From contig CAMZCM010000005.1 of assembly GCA_947305005.1 (NCBI GenBank), forward strand, positions 62,001 to 126,000: 64,000 bases of DNA, in the 5' to 3' direction. Position numbers and translations under genes: made by a program. Within the stretch, counting starts at the first letter, position 1. Every line of letters begins with the position of its first letter. Source of the DNA: an uncultured Prevotellaceae bacterium. GTDB taxonomy: Bacteria; Bacteroidota; Bacteroidia; Bacteroidales; Bacteroidaceae. This document shows, piece by piece, positions 27,940 through 41,241 of the stretch. The notes below the pieces were generated by a model that made no database searches, was not told the origin of the DNA, and saw only the letters and a list, made by a program, of their open reading frames with translations.

Positions 27940-28814
27940 GAAAATATCAACATTCATCGGCCATTGTTTCTACGCTCATGACCGTTCTCTCTTTCGTCAC
28001 GCCTCTCCTGATCATAGGTTGTGGCGAGGAAGTGATTGATATAAGGAAAGAAGAGCTGGTCGTGGAGGGTTATATTGCCGATGGGGAATTTCCTGTTGTA
28101 TTCGTGACAAGTACATTGCCGATAACAGAGGATAGTAAAGAATTTCAGTTCAAAGAATATGTCGCACAATGGGCACGTGTAGGCATTACTACCGAAGATG
28201 GTAAAATGATCTATCTGACCGCACGATATGATTCCCATTATTTCCCGCCGTATGTCTTTACAACGACCGCTATCCGTGGGCAGGCTGGAAAAAAATACCA
28301 TCTCACCGTGGATTGGCGAAAGATGCATGGAGAGGCTACGGCGACCATTCCGACATCTGTACCTATTGATGCCATTTGGTGTCATCCTTGTCAGGATAGC
28401 GATACACTACGGCAGGTGAGCGTGTGCTTTCAGGACAATTCGGAAAGCCATGATTATTATTTGCTCCAGTCACGCAGAAATGAAGAGCCTATGAATCCGC
28501 AATTATGCCTGTTTGGCATTATTGATGATGTCACACTCTCTAATTCCGAAGTAACGACGTCCATACGACGTGGAGGACTCATTACAGAAATTAAGGAATA
28601 TACCCCCTATTACGCCGTCGGAGACGATGTAGATGTTTGGCTCATGCATGTAGATAGCCTCACCTACCACTATTGGTACGGTGTTTCTAACTCCAAGCAA
28701 TTAGGCCGTTCCCTACTATTCAATGTGACCACCCCTTTAGATGGTAATATCCATGGAGGCCACGGCATTTGGTATGGCTGTGGCCTCGGACAAAAAAACA
28801 TTAAGGTGGATTAA
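27930..28814 (+). CDS. DUF4249-like lipoprotein
   Basis: Lipobox LLIIGCGEEVIDI; KEELVVEGYIADGEFPVVFVTSTLPI resembles DUF4249 N-termini. Follows a TonB receptor with overlapping reading frames. Confidence 0.78.
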   Translation: MEIRKYQHSSAIVSTLMTVLSFVTPLLIIGCGEEVIDIRKEELVVEGYIADGEFPVVFVTSTLPITEDSKEFQFKEYVAQWARVGITTEDGKMIYLTARYDSHYFPPYVFTTTAIRGQAGKKYHLTVDWRKMHGEATATIPTSVPIDAIWCHPCQDSDTLRQVSVCFQDNSESHDYYLLQSRRNEEPMNPQLCLFGIIDDVTLSNSEVTTSIRRGGLITEIKEYTPYYAVGDDVDVWLMHVDSLTYHYWYGVSNSKQLGRSLLFNVTTPLDGNIHGGHGIWYGCGLGQKNIKVD

Positions 28815-28827
28815 TAAGAACTGTCGC

Positions 28828-32970
<4,143 letters not shown>

Positions 32971-32974
32971 TTAG

Positions 32975-34738
32975 TTAGTTATTTGCTGGTGGTGTCAGAT
33001 AATCTGAAGGCATCTGTGTGTCAATGCCATCGCGACGTGCGAAGATATGCGGTGACATGATTTCCACACCTGCTTCGAAGAAGCGCTTGAGTAGGTTCTG
33101 GTGGAGATCGGAATAGATGCGAGTCATGTTCTTGGCATCGGCGGTAAAGGCATTGATTTCATACTCCACATAGAAATCATCAAGTGCCGTAGTCCGCATA
33201 AACGGTTTGGGATTCTTCTTAATCCCTGGAGTGTCTAAAGCAGCAGACTCCATGATTTTCTTGATGAGCTGCCAGGGGACATCATAACCGATGGTGACTT
33301 TTGTATGTACGATCAAGCCGTAAACCTTCGCTGCTTCCGTGTAATTGGAAGTCTGTGACCCTAAGAGATTCGAATTCTGTATGGTAATGATTTCGTTTTT
33401 AAGAGTCCTGATTCGTGTTACGAGGACAGTCTTCTCAATGACTTCACCCACAGTATCACCCACTTTGATGTAGTCTCCAATGTGGAAAGGGCGCATATAG
33501 GTCATAACCATTCCTGCGATGACGTTACCAATGATGGATGTTGAACCCAGTGAAACAATCAAGCCAATAAAGACTGAAACCCCCTGGAATATCTCAGAAT
33601 TGGAATTAGGCAGGAGCGGCCAAATCATGACCAACATGAGGGAGTAGCAAAGAACACGAAGGATGTAGAAAGTAGGTGCTGCCCAATCAGGATAGAAGCC
33701 ATTGAGCTTAAGGTTCCCATTTTCGATCTCGTTAGCCAGATAATGGATGCCGCGAACCAAATAGCGGAAGCAGAAGTAGATGACGATGATCTTAAAAAGG
33801 TTAGGCAGATAGTTGATGATAGAAAGAATAATATCCTTGAACGGATTCCATATATAACCTAAAACCGTAATAGTAATCGTCTTTGTTTCAGGAAAGAAAG
33901 AAAACAGTAAAGAGAGAGAGGCAAAAAGCTGGAGGATGATAACAGAGATACGCAGGATATTGAATAAGTTTAACAGGATAATACCTACTCGATGTGTATC
34001 CAGTAACTCATAATCCTTAATGCTAATTGGCTTGAGAACACCCATTGCCCAACGAATCAGTTTTTTACGCCAGTAGCGGAAAAGACGATTGGTGAGACGG
34101 ATGAGGATGTACTGTATGACTATAATAATCACAGCGAGCAATATGCCCCACAGTTTCTTTCGCAAGCCATATTCATCATGCAACTCCTCAATTTTTCCTT
34201 GAATGATAGTGGCGTATTCCTCTGCAAGTTGCTGTCTGGTTTTGTCTAGCCACAGTCCATCCATATCAGTAATTGTCAGGATGACTTCTTCCCCAGCCAT
34301 AATATCCGTGAAGAAATCGCTGTCAAAGACGTGGACGGAGTCCAAACGCAATGTCAGTTGCCGACCGATATCTTCTATCTTTTCCTTTGCAGCTTCCACA
34401 CGGTTCTCTGGCAGCATACCACCTTTCTGGGCATAGAGGATGAGTAGCGTATCGCCATCGACAATCAGAGGAGCACCACGTGTGATGAGGCGTAGAGAAT
34501 CCACACGATGCCGCCTCCTTGCCTGTGCAACGGAGTCGAGCTGTGCGCTGCGATCAGCACGGTCCAAAGCCTCTGCCATCAAGATACGTTGCAGCTTCAT
34601 CTCCTGAAGTTGCTGTTGCAAATCACGAATCAAAGAATCTTGAGAGGATGCGACCTGTTCCTGTTCCTCCTGCGCTGACAAAGGTAAGCAGAGCATGAGG
34701 ATGGCCGAGAAAAAGGTAATTAAAGATTTGTATTTCAT
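32975..34738 (-). CDS. Mechanosensitive ion channel (MscS) family protein, long N-terminal periplasmic domain
   Basis: Signal peptide MKYKSLITFFSAILMLCLPLSAQ; MscS-like core GLIVSLGSTSIIGNVIAGMVMTYMRPFHIGDYIKVGDTVGEVIEKTVLVTRIRTLKNEIITIQNSNLL. Start placed at 34738. Confidence 0.92.
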   Translation of the reverse strand: MKYKSLITFFSAILMLCLPLSAQEEQEQVASSQDSLIRDLQQQLQEMKLQRILMAEALDRADRSAQLDSVAQARRRHRVDSLRLITRGAPLIVDGDTLLILYAQKGGMLPENRVEAAKEKIEDIGRQLTLRLDSVHVFDSDFFTDIMAGEEVILTITDMDGLWLDKTRQQLAEEYATIIQGKIEELHDEYGLRKKLWGILLAVIIIVIQYILIRLTNRLFRYWRKKLIRWAMGVLKPISIKDYELLDTHRVGIILLNLFNILRISVIILQLFASLSLLFSFFPETKTITITVLGYIWNPFKDIILSIINYLPNLFKIIVIYFCFRYLVRGIHYLANEIENGNLKLNGFYPDWAAPTFYILRVLCYSLMLVMIWPLLPNSNSEIFQGVSVFIGLIVSLGSTSIIGNVIAGMVMTYMRPFHIGDYIKVGDTVGEVIEKTVLVTRIRTLKNEIITIQNSNLLGSQTSNYTEAAKVYGLIVHTKVTIGYDVPWQLIKKIMESAALDTPGIKKNPKPFMRTTALDDFYVEYEINAFTADAKNMTRIYSDLHQNLLKRFFEAGVEIMSPHIFARRDGIDTQMPSDYLTPPANN

Positions 34739-34807
34739 AGAATAATTGTCTAATCGTGCTGCAAAGATAGTAAAAAGAAATATAAACCCGCAAAAAGCGA
34801 GCAAAAA

Positions 34808-36037
34808 CTATTCTCCCAACAGATGACGGGCCATACGACGTACAGGTAACCATACTGCAAGGAAGCCGGTGACGAGGACGGTAAGGAAAGTGAGGAGAAG
34901 GTCGGAACCTAGTACACTGACGGGATATGCATCGACAATGAAAGAGCCTTCGCTCGTTCCGAGTTTAATCAGCCCGAATGATGTCTGAAGCCAACAGAGC
35001 GCAATCCCCACAAGTATTCCAATTGCGGCGCCGATACCGGAAATGAGCCAACCCTCCAATAAGAATATCTGTGAAATCTGATGATTGTTGGCACCAAGAG
35101 CGCGCAGTGTCTGTACATCGGCACGTTTGTCAATCATCAACATGGATAAGGAACCGATGATATTGAAACAGGCGACGAGAAGAATAAACGAAAGGAACAG
35201 ATAGGCGATGAATTTCTCCACTTGCATAATGCGGAAAGTGTCCTCCTGCTGTTCATAGCGATTCATGACACGAAACCGTTCTCCCACGATAGCTTGAATG
35301 TCAGATTCTGCACGACGGAGGCTGGTGTGAGGCTTGAGCTTTAATTCAACAGCGCTGATCATACCTTGACGATCGAAGAGACGACGGGCAAAGCCGATAG
35401 ATGTGAGAATGTATTTGTTATCATATTGACTTTGATTGACAGCAAAGACAACGCCCGGAGAATATAGTTCATCTCTGTTGAAACTCTGCATGGGATTGCT
35501 CAGATTCACTCGTTCTCCACGACGGGGGGCATAAATAGGAAGACCGCCGTCATAATATGTTCCGAGACCTAACTGCTGGGCCAGGCGAATGCCCATGATG
35601 CCGTATTCGAGGACATCTGCGTGTAAGATAAAATCCCCTTCACCATAAAGGATGCGATGTATGTTTGCCTGTTGGACAAAGTTGTCTTCAACGCCCTTGA
35701 TGGTCACGACCCACTGTCGCTCATTTCCAACAATCAAAGCTTGATCTTCAAGGACTTCAGTGTACGTTTCAATGTTTGGATAATCTTTTAAAAGCGTAAG
35801 TACAGAATCATCGGCCGCAACGCATTTCCCTTCAAGGGGTACCACCTTCAATTCAGGGTCAAAAGAAGTGAAGAAAGAGGCAACCATATCACGAAAGCCA
35901 TTGAACACAGAAAGCGTGACGACCATTGCTGCAGTCGCCAATGCCACCCCACATACAGAGATGATGGAGATGATATTGATGGTGTGACGACTCTTTCGCG
36001 AGAAGAAATAGCGGCGGGCGATGTAAAATGAGAACAT
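34808..36037 (-). CDS. FtsX-like / LolC-LolE-type ABC transporter permease
   Basis: FYIARRYFFSRKSRHTINIISIISVCGVALATAAMVVTLSVFNGF and C-terminal FtsX region (ADVQTLRALGANNHQISQIFLLEGWLISGIGAAIGILVG). Start placed at MFSFYIARRY. Confidence 0.92.
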   Translation of the reverse strand: MFSFYIARRYFFSRKSRHTINIISIISVCGVALATAAMVVTLSVFNGFRDMVASFFTSFDPELKVVPLEGKCVAADDSVLTLLKDYPNIETYTEVLEDQALIVGNERQWVVTIKGVEDNFVQQANIHRILYGEGDFILHADVLEYGIMGIRLAQQLGLGTYYDGGLPIYAPRRGERVNLSNPMQSFNRDELYSPGVVFAVNQSQYDNKYILTSIGFARRLFDRQGMISAVELKLKPHTSLRRAESDIQAIVGERFRVMNRYEQQEDTFRIMQVEKFIAYLFLSFILLVACFNIIGSLSMLMIDKRADVQTLRALGANNHQISQIFLLEGWLISGIGAAIGILVGIALCWLQTSFGLIKLGTSEGSFIVDAYPVSVLGSDLLLTFLTVLVTGFLAVWLPVRRMARHLLGE

Positions 36038-36147
36038 TTTGAGTGAAAAGTGAAAAATGAAAGGGTGAAAAAATAGTTTTTTCCTTTGTAACTGAGAAGT
36101 AAAAATGCGGGTGCAAGTGAAATGATTATTTTTCACTTTTCACTCTT

Positions 36148-36486
36148 TTATTTTTCACTTAAAAGCTTATCAATGTTCTCCGCGTAGTCAAGACTGTCGT
36201 CAACGAAGAACTTGAGTTCAGGGATAATGCGTAGCTGATGACGGGTGCGTTGACCGAGTTCGTAGCGGATTTGTTTAACATTTGCATTGATGTTGTCACA
36301 GATCTCCTGTGCACGTTCGCTGGGGAAGATGCTAAGATAGCCTCTGCAAACACTCATGTCAGGACTGATGCGGCACACGCTTACACTAACGAGTACGCCG
36401 TGTGTGGCCTGAGTCTGACGCTGGAAGATGTCGCTCAATTCTTTCTGAATGAGACGAGCGATTTTATTTTGACGGGTTGTTTCCAT
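36148..36486 (-). CDS. rbfA: Ribosome-binding factor A
   Basis: METTRQNKIARLIQKELSDIFQR, VRISPDMSVCRGYLSIFP-type region, ELKFFVDDSLDYAENIDKLL. Confidence 0.93.
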   Translation of the reverse strand: METTRQNKIARLIQKELSDIFQRQTQATHGVLVSVSVCRISPDMSVCRGYLSIFPSERAQEICDNINANVKQIRYELGQRTRHQLRIIPELKFFVDDSLDYAENIDKLLSEK

Positions 36487-36895
36487 ATACTAATGCGTAC
36501 ATTTTCATTTGTTTGAGCATAGCTAAAAGCCCGTTGCTACGGGTGGGGGAGAGGTGTTCACGCAGGCCGATGCGCTCAATGAAATAGAGATCGGCGTCGA
36601 GGATCTCTTGAGGCGTATGGTCGCTGAGGACACGAATGAGCAGCGTTACAATACCTTTTACGATAAGGGCGTCACTCTCGGCTTCGAAGTGGACAAGCCC
36701 TTCAGGTGTGAGGTCTGCCGTCAACCATACACGACTCTGGCAACCATCGATGAGGTTCTGTTCTGTCTTGGCGCTTTCTGGAAGTGGCTGTTGGCTACTT
36801 CCCAAATCTATCAGTAGCTGGTATTTGTCCATCCAGTCATCGAAGTCAGAGAACTCTTCAATGACTTCGTCTTGTATTTCGTTAATTGTCATCAT
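36464..36895 (-). CDS. SufE family protein (Fe-S cluster assembly)
   Basis: FSDFDDWMDKYQLLIDLGSSQQPLPESAKTEQNLIDGCQSRVWLTAD, LSPTRSNGLLAMLKQMKMYA. Confidence 0.93.
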   Translation of the reverse strand: MMTINEIQDEVIEEFSDFDDWMDKYQLLIDLGSSQQPLPESAKTEQNLIDGCQSRVWLTADLTPEGLVHFEAESDALIVKGIVTLLIRVLSDHTPQEILDADLYFIERIGLREHLSPTRSNGLLAMLKQMKMYALVYGNNPSK

Positions 36896-37917
36896 TCGTT
36901 GTCGTTATAAATGAGTTGAATCAGTGTCTGCCCAACAGCACGGAGTACGTGTGGATCTATCTGCTCAGGAATGTCGTTAACGGTGTGCCAGGTAGGGCCA
37001 AAGCTTGACGTTACGCTGTCGTTGTGGGGGATGATATCAATGCAGGGTATCTTGGCGATTTGGTTGATAGGGAGATGGTCGTCAGTTACATAACCGCTTT
37101 TTTCAAACGGGAACTGTTCGCTGAAGCCTAATTGGGCTGCCAGATGCCAGATGAGGCTGACGAGGTTCTGAGCATATTGGCGCGAGAAACCTTCCATGGC
37201 AAAACGGGCGCCACGCCCTCCTACCATATCCAGATTAATGCCATAACGAGCTCGGTATCCGATAGCGAAGGCTTGCTCAGCCCAATGTTTGGAACCGAGA
37301 CACCAGAAATGATCTTCATCATCTCCTAATTCTTCAGCCCATTGCGGAGTCCCCTGGTCTTCTACGTCAAAGCAAATAAAATCAATGCCATAGTTGAGGC
37401 CTGTTTCCTGGATAATACGTGCCAATTCCAACATCACTGCCACTCCTGATGCTCCATCGTTAGCAGCAATGACGGGTGTGCGATGGTTCTTCTCGTCTGG
37501 GTCATTGTCTGCCCAAGCCCGGCTGTCCCAATGTGCAGAAATCAGAATTCGGTCAGCGGCATCAGGGTTGAGACGTGCTTGAAGATTGCGGCAAGGCAAT
37601 GGTTGTCTGTCATAACCTGTCAGTGTCGTGCGTAATTCACTTACTTCGCAGCCGAACTCTTGGAATTTCTTGACAATCCAATCTCCGCAGTCCTGATGCG
37701 CAGTACAGCCAGGCACGCGGGCTCCGAAGTTACATTGTGCTACTATATAGGCCATTGCAGAGTCGGCTACAAAGATTGGAGCTGGAGCCAATGCGATGGT
37801 GTCGGGAGCCTCTGTATTCTTCGTCTTCCCTGTACAGGAAGAAAAGAACGTAGTTGCGGTGAATCCACAACAAACGCAACCTATCAGCAGATTCTTATGT
37901 TGTTTCAAAAACTTCAT
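36892..37917 (-). CDS. M28 family metallopeptidase (glutaminyl cyclase-like), lipoprotein-like N-terminus
   Basis: RILISAHWDSRAWADNDP, VIAANDGASGVAVMLELARI, FICFDVEDQGTPQW; 4-bp overlap with sufE. Confidence 0.9.
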   Translation of the reverse strand: MKFLKQHKNLLIGCVCCGFTATTFFSSCTGKTKNTEAPDTIALAPAPIFVADSAMAYIVAQCNFGARVPGCTAHQDCGDWIVKKFQEFGCEVSELRTTLTGYDRQPLPCRNLQARLNPDAADRILISAHWDSRAWADNDPDEKNHRTPVIAANDGASGVAVMLELARIIQETGLNYGIDFICFDVEDQGTPQWAEELGDDEDHFWCLGSKHWAEQAFAIGYRARYGINLDMVGGRGARFAMEGFSRQYAQNLVSLIWHLAAQLGFSEQFPFEKSGYVTDDHLPINQIAKIPCIDIIPHNDSVTSSFGPTWHTVNDIPEQIDPHVLRAVGQTLIQLIYNDNE

Positions 37918-37933
37918 GCTAACTGTTTTCTAT

Positions 37934-39685
37934 TCACTTTTTCACACCTTGGTTCTGTTCCATCACACGCAAGAAATTTCCGCCCCATATCAGTCGTAGG
38001 TCTTCTTCGCTGTAGCGTTCGCGGAGCAGACGACGGGTGAAGTTAATGAGTTCCGAGGCAGACGCAAGACCAGGTACGCCGCCGTCGCCATCGAAATCAG
38101 TACCAATGCCCACGTGTTCTACACCCATCACTTTTACCATGTGGTTAAGGTGTGCAACAGCATCTACGATAGAGGCTTGTTGGTCTGAACGCAGGAATCC
38201 ATTGTAAAAGGTAACCTGTGCCACGCCGCCTTTCTGTGCAAGCGCACGCATTTGGTCATCGGTGAGGTTGCGAGGATGGTCGCAAAGAGCGCGGGCAGAG
38301 GAATGGGAACATACAATAGGTTGCGAACTGATGTCTAAAGCGTCGTAGAAACTACGTTCGCTGGCATGGGATAGGTCCACCATTATACCCATACGGTTCA
38401 TCTTACGGATTATCTCGGCACCAAAGGTTGACACTCCTTCAAGAGGTTCACCTTCTCGCGGACGTGCCGAGCCGCAGATATCATTATTCCCATTATGGCA
38501 GAGTGTCATATAGACGATACCCATATCGGCAAAGTGCTGTAAGAGCGAGAGGTCTTTGCCGATGGCATAACCGTTCTCAATGCCCAGCATGATAGCTTTT
38601 CGCCCTTCTGCTTTGAGGCGGTAGAGTTCAGCTGGAGTGCGGGCAATCGCCATGTACTGCTTGTTCTCCGTTGCAATTTGATGCAGACGGGCAAAACGAC
38701 TTTCTGCCAACAGACGAGCTTGCTCGTAACCCTCGGGTGTTCGTTCCTTTTGGGGAATATATGCTACCATAATGCTGGCGTCCAATCCGCCCTCATTCAT
38801 CTTATGAAGGTCCACAAGGATATGCGGGTCACGTTGGTCGAAATGGATCTCTTGGTCGAAGAACATGGGAGTGTCGCAATGGCTATCGAGGGTGAGGATT
38901 CGGTTGTGGATGTGCCGAGCCTCATGGTAGTTGGCAGCTTCACCTTTTAACCAACGGAACAAAGGCATCATGCTTTCGTCACCTCGCAAGCAGAAACACT
39001 CGGGATGCCATTGTACACCAATGATACTTTTATGTTCTGTAGATTCGATTGCCTCAATCACACCATCGGGAGCTGTCGCTGAGACACGAAGACAAGGGCC
39101 TGTTTCACGGACGGCTTGGTGATGGAAACTATTGACATAGAGCGTCTCTTCGCCCATGATGTTCCGTAGCAAAGATTCATCCGCTGTCGTTACCGTATGA
39201 GAGGCATAGGCACGGTCCAAATCCTGACTATGCTTGATTGTTGGTGACGGAATGTCCTGCCAAACACTGCCTTCCAGTGCTACGGCCAGCATTTGGATTC
39301 CTCGGCAGATACCCAGCATGGGAATTTGTCTGTCGTAGGCTAGACGAATTAATAGGAGTTCGCACAGATCGCGCTTCGGATTAATTCCATGGAGATGAGG
39401 AATCGGCTCTTCGCCAGCAAACAGTGGATTCATGTCTCCGCCGCCCGAGAGGATGAGTCCATCGAGGTGCTCAAGCATCGTGACCAGTGCCTGTTCATCC
39501 GTTGTTGGCGGCAGCACCACGGGGGTGGCTCCGGCTCTCAGAACGCTCTCGTAATATCCTTCTGCTAACTCACATCCCTTTTCGCCAAAATTGCCCGTGA
39601 TACCAATCACGGGCTTGTATTCAGCACCTAATAAGGAGGTGTGGATGGTCTCGTAGTGCGATTTCCAGTTGAACATATTAATCAT
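37934..39685 (-). CDS. Fusion: class I GATase-like gamma-glutamyl hydrolase (peptidase C26) + membrane-dipeptidase-family (peptidase M19) domain
   Basis: N-terminal half: KPVIGITGNFG, LDGLILSGGGDMNP, PMLGICRGIQMLAVAL, IIGVQWHPECF. C-terminal half: LTLDSHCDTPMFF, GIMVDLSHASERSFYDAL, VCSHSSARALCDHPRNLTD, HVGIGTDFDGDGG. No signal peptide seen. Confidence 0.92.
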   Translation of the reverse strand: MINMFNWKSHYETIHTSLLGAEYKPVIGITGNFGEKGCELAEGYYESVLRAGATPVVLPPTTDEQALVTMLEHLDGLILSGGGDMNPLFAGEEPIPHLHGINPKRDLCELLLIRLAYDRQIPMLGICRGIQMLAVALEGSVWQDIPSPTIKHSQDLDRAYASHTVTTADESLLRNIMGEETLYVNSFHHQAVRETGPCLRVSATAPDGVIEAIESTEHKSIIGVQWHPECFCLRGDESMMPLFRWLKGEAANYHEARHIHNRILTLDSHCDTPMFFDQEIHFDQRDPHILVDLHKMNEGGLDASIMVAYIPQKERTPEGYEQARLLAESRFARLHQIATENKQYMAIARTPAELYRLKAEGRKAIMLGIENGYAIGKDLSLLQHFADMGIVYMTLCHNGNNDICGSARPREGEPLEGVSTFGAEIIRKMNRMGIMVDLSHASERSFYDALDISSQPIVCSHSSARALCDHPRNLTDDQMRALAQKGGVAQVTFYNGFLRSDQQASIVDAVAHLNHMVKVMGVEHVGIGTDFDGDGGVPGLASASELINFTRRLLRERYSEEDLRLIWGGNFLRVMEQNQGVKK

Positions 39686-40211
39686 CTGCTGTATCAGAAA
39701 GGAGTGCAGCCTTCTTTGCTGTCAACGCTTTGATGGCTGCTACGTCAGCATCAGAGAGTCCGATAGGTACTTCCGTCTTAATACTTTGCTTGAGGGAGAT
39801 GAGCGTCTCGGTTGCCATCACACCCGGTATCTCCTGCAAACGATTGTTTAACAGTTCCATCAGGTGCGCATTGTCACGAGCATAGAGTTTGATCAGCATG
39901 GTATAAGGACCTGTAGTGAAGTGGCACTCCACTATTTCTGGGATCTTTTCAAACTCGTTGACAACATGCTTGTACATCGAGCCGCGTTCAAGTGTGATAC
40001 CTACATAAGTGCAGGTGTTGTATCCTAACGTAGCGGGATTGACATGGTAACCAGAACCAACGATGACACCGATGTCAACCAGACGTTGAACACGCTGATG
40101 AATAGCAGCACGAGAAACACCGCATTCGGTCGCAACATCCTTAAAAGGAATGCGTGCATTACGAGTGATGATTTCAAGAATCTTCTTGTCTAGGCTATCA
40201 ATTTTTTCCAT
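39678..40211 (-). CDS. Lrp/AsnC family transcriptional regulator
   Basis: MEKIDSLDKKILEIITRNARIPFKDVATECGVSRAAIHQRVQRLVDIGVIVG. Overlaps the C26-M19 gene by 8 bp. Confidence 0.94.
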   Translation of the reverse strand: MEKIDSLDKKILEIITRNARIPFKDVATECGVSRAAIHQRVQRLVDIGVIVGSGYHVNPATLGYNTCTYVGITLERGSMYKHVVNEFEKIPEIVECHFTTGPYTMLIKLYARDNAHLMELLNNRLQEIPGVMATETLISLKQSIKTEVPIGLSDADVAAIKALTAKKAALLSDTADD

Positions 40212-40283
40212 TTACCTATTCTTTTTAATCAAAGTGTAACGCAAAGGTAGGTATTTTAATTCATCCGACAAGGATTTTTAATA

Positions 40284-40320
40284 AAAAAATGACACCGAAG
40301 CATCACTTCGGTGTCATTAT
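40284..40320 (-). terminator. Intrinsic terminator of the FKBP gene cluster
   Basis: GACACCGAAG-catca-CTTCGGTGTC, followed on the - strand by a T-run (atttttttatt). Confidence 0.82.
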
Positions 40321-40338
40321 GTACAAAAATAGAGTATT

Positions 40339-41235
40339 TTATTTGACTATTTCCAGTAGCTCAACCTTGAATATAAGGGTGGAAAATGGAGGTATCTTAC
40401 CAGCTTCACGTGATCCGTAGCCAAGTTCTTGAGGAATATAGAGTTCCCACGTAGAACCTACAGGCATCATTGTGAGCGCTTCTGTCCATCCTTTGATCAC
40501 CTGATTGCAACCGAAGGTAGCCGGCTGTTTACGCTGATAAGAACTGTCAAAGACGGTACCGTCAATCAGCTTGCCTTCATAGTTCACCTTTACTTTATCA
40601 GTAGCGGTGGGTATTTCGCCTGTGCCTACGGTGAGTACTTTGTATTGCAAGCCGCTGGGTGTTGTCTTAACACTGTCTTTCTTAGCGTTTTCCTTCAAGA
40701 ATGCTTCTCCGTCAGTGCGATTTTTCCCATATTTGGCCTCCATCTTCACGTTGTTATAATATTCTAGTTGTTTGGAGGCCAATGACTGTGCGCTGTCGCC
40801 AGTGATGGTGGCGTTACCTGCGATGGCAGAGCGGAAACCTTCAATGAAGCGCTGCTTGTTCAACAAATCCACGCTGTCGTTGATTTGCTTGTTCGCCTGT
40901 GGGATGATCTGTGATTCAACCTGTTGGCGAATCTCCTTGCCGGCGGTGTAAGCTTTCATCTGTTTGGTGGATTCGTCCATAGAAGGGTCGTCAAAGCCAT
41001 TGAGAAAGTATGCGATGTAAGCGGTATCGACCCCCATACGCTGAACGAGATAACTCATCAGACCATTGGTCTGAGCGATTCCGTAAGCATAGCTGAAATC
41101 AGCCATGGGGACAGTATCCACTTTCGCCACTTCGGCGACCTTCTTTTTCTTGGGCTTCTTGGCTGCATTCGTGCTGACGCAAACCAACAGGCTGAGAACA
41201 ATGATGATGAATTTGAATGCTTTCATCACTTTCAC
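40339..41235 (-). CDS. FKBP-type peptidyl-prolyl isomerase (secreted)
   Basis: KTTPSGLQYKVLTVGTGEIPTATDKVKVNYEGKLIDGTVFDSSYQRKQPATF and VIKGWTEALTMMPVGSTWELYIPQELGYG. Confidence 0.94.
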   Translation of the reverse strand: MKVMKAFKFIIIVLSLLVCVSTNAAKKPKKKKVAEVAKVDTVPMADFSYAYGIAQTNGLMSYLVQRMGVDTAYIAYFLNGFDDPSMDESTKQMKAYTAGKEIRQQVESQIIPQANKQINDSVDLLNKQRFIEGFRSAIAGNATITGDSAQSLASKQLEYYNNVKMEAKYGKNRTDGEAFLKENAKKDSVKTTPSGLQYKVLTVGTGEIPTATDKVKVNYEGKLIDGTVFDSSYQRKQPATFGCNQVIKGWTEALTMMPVGSTWELYIPQELGYGSREAGKIPPFSTLIFKVELLEIVK

Positions 41236-41241
41236 GAAATA

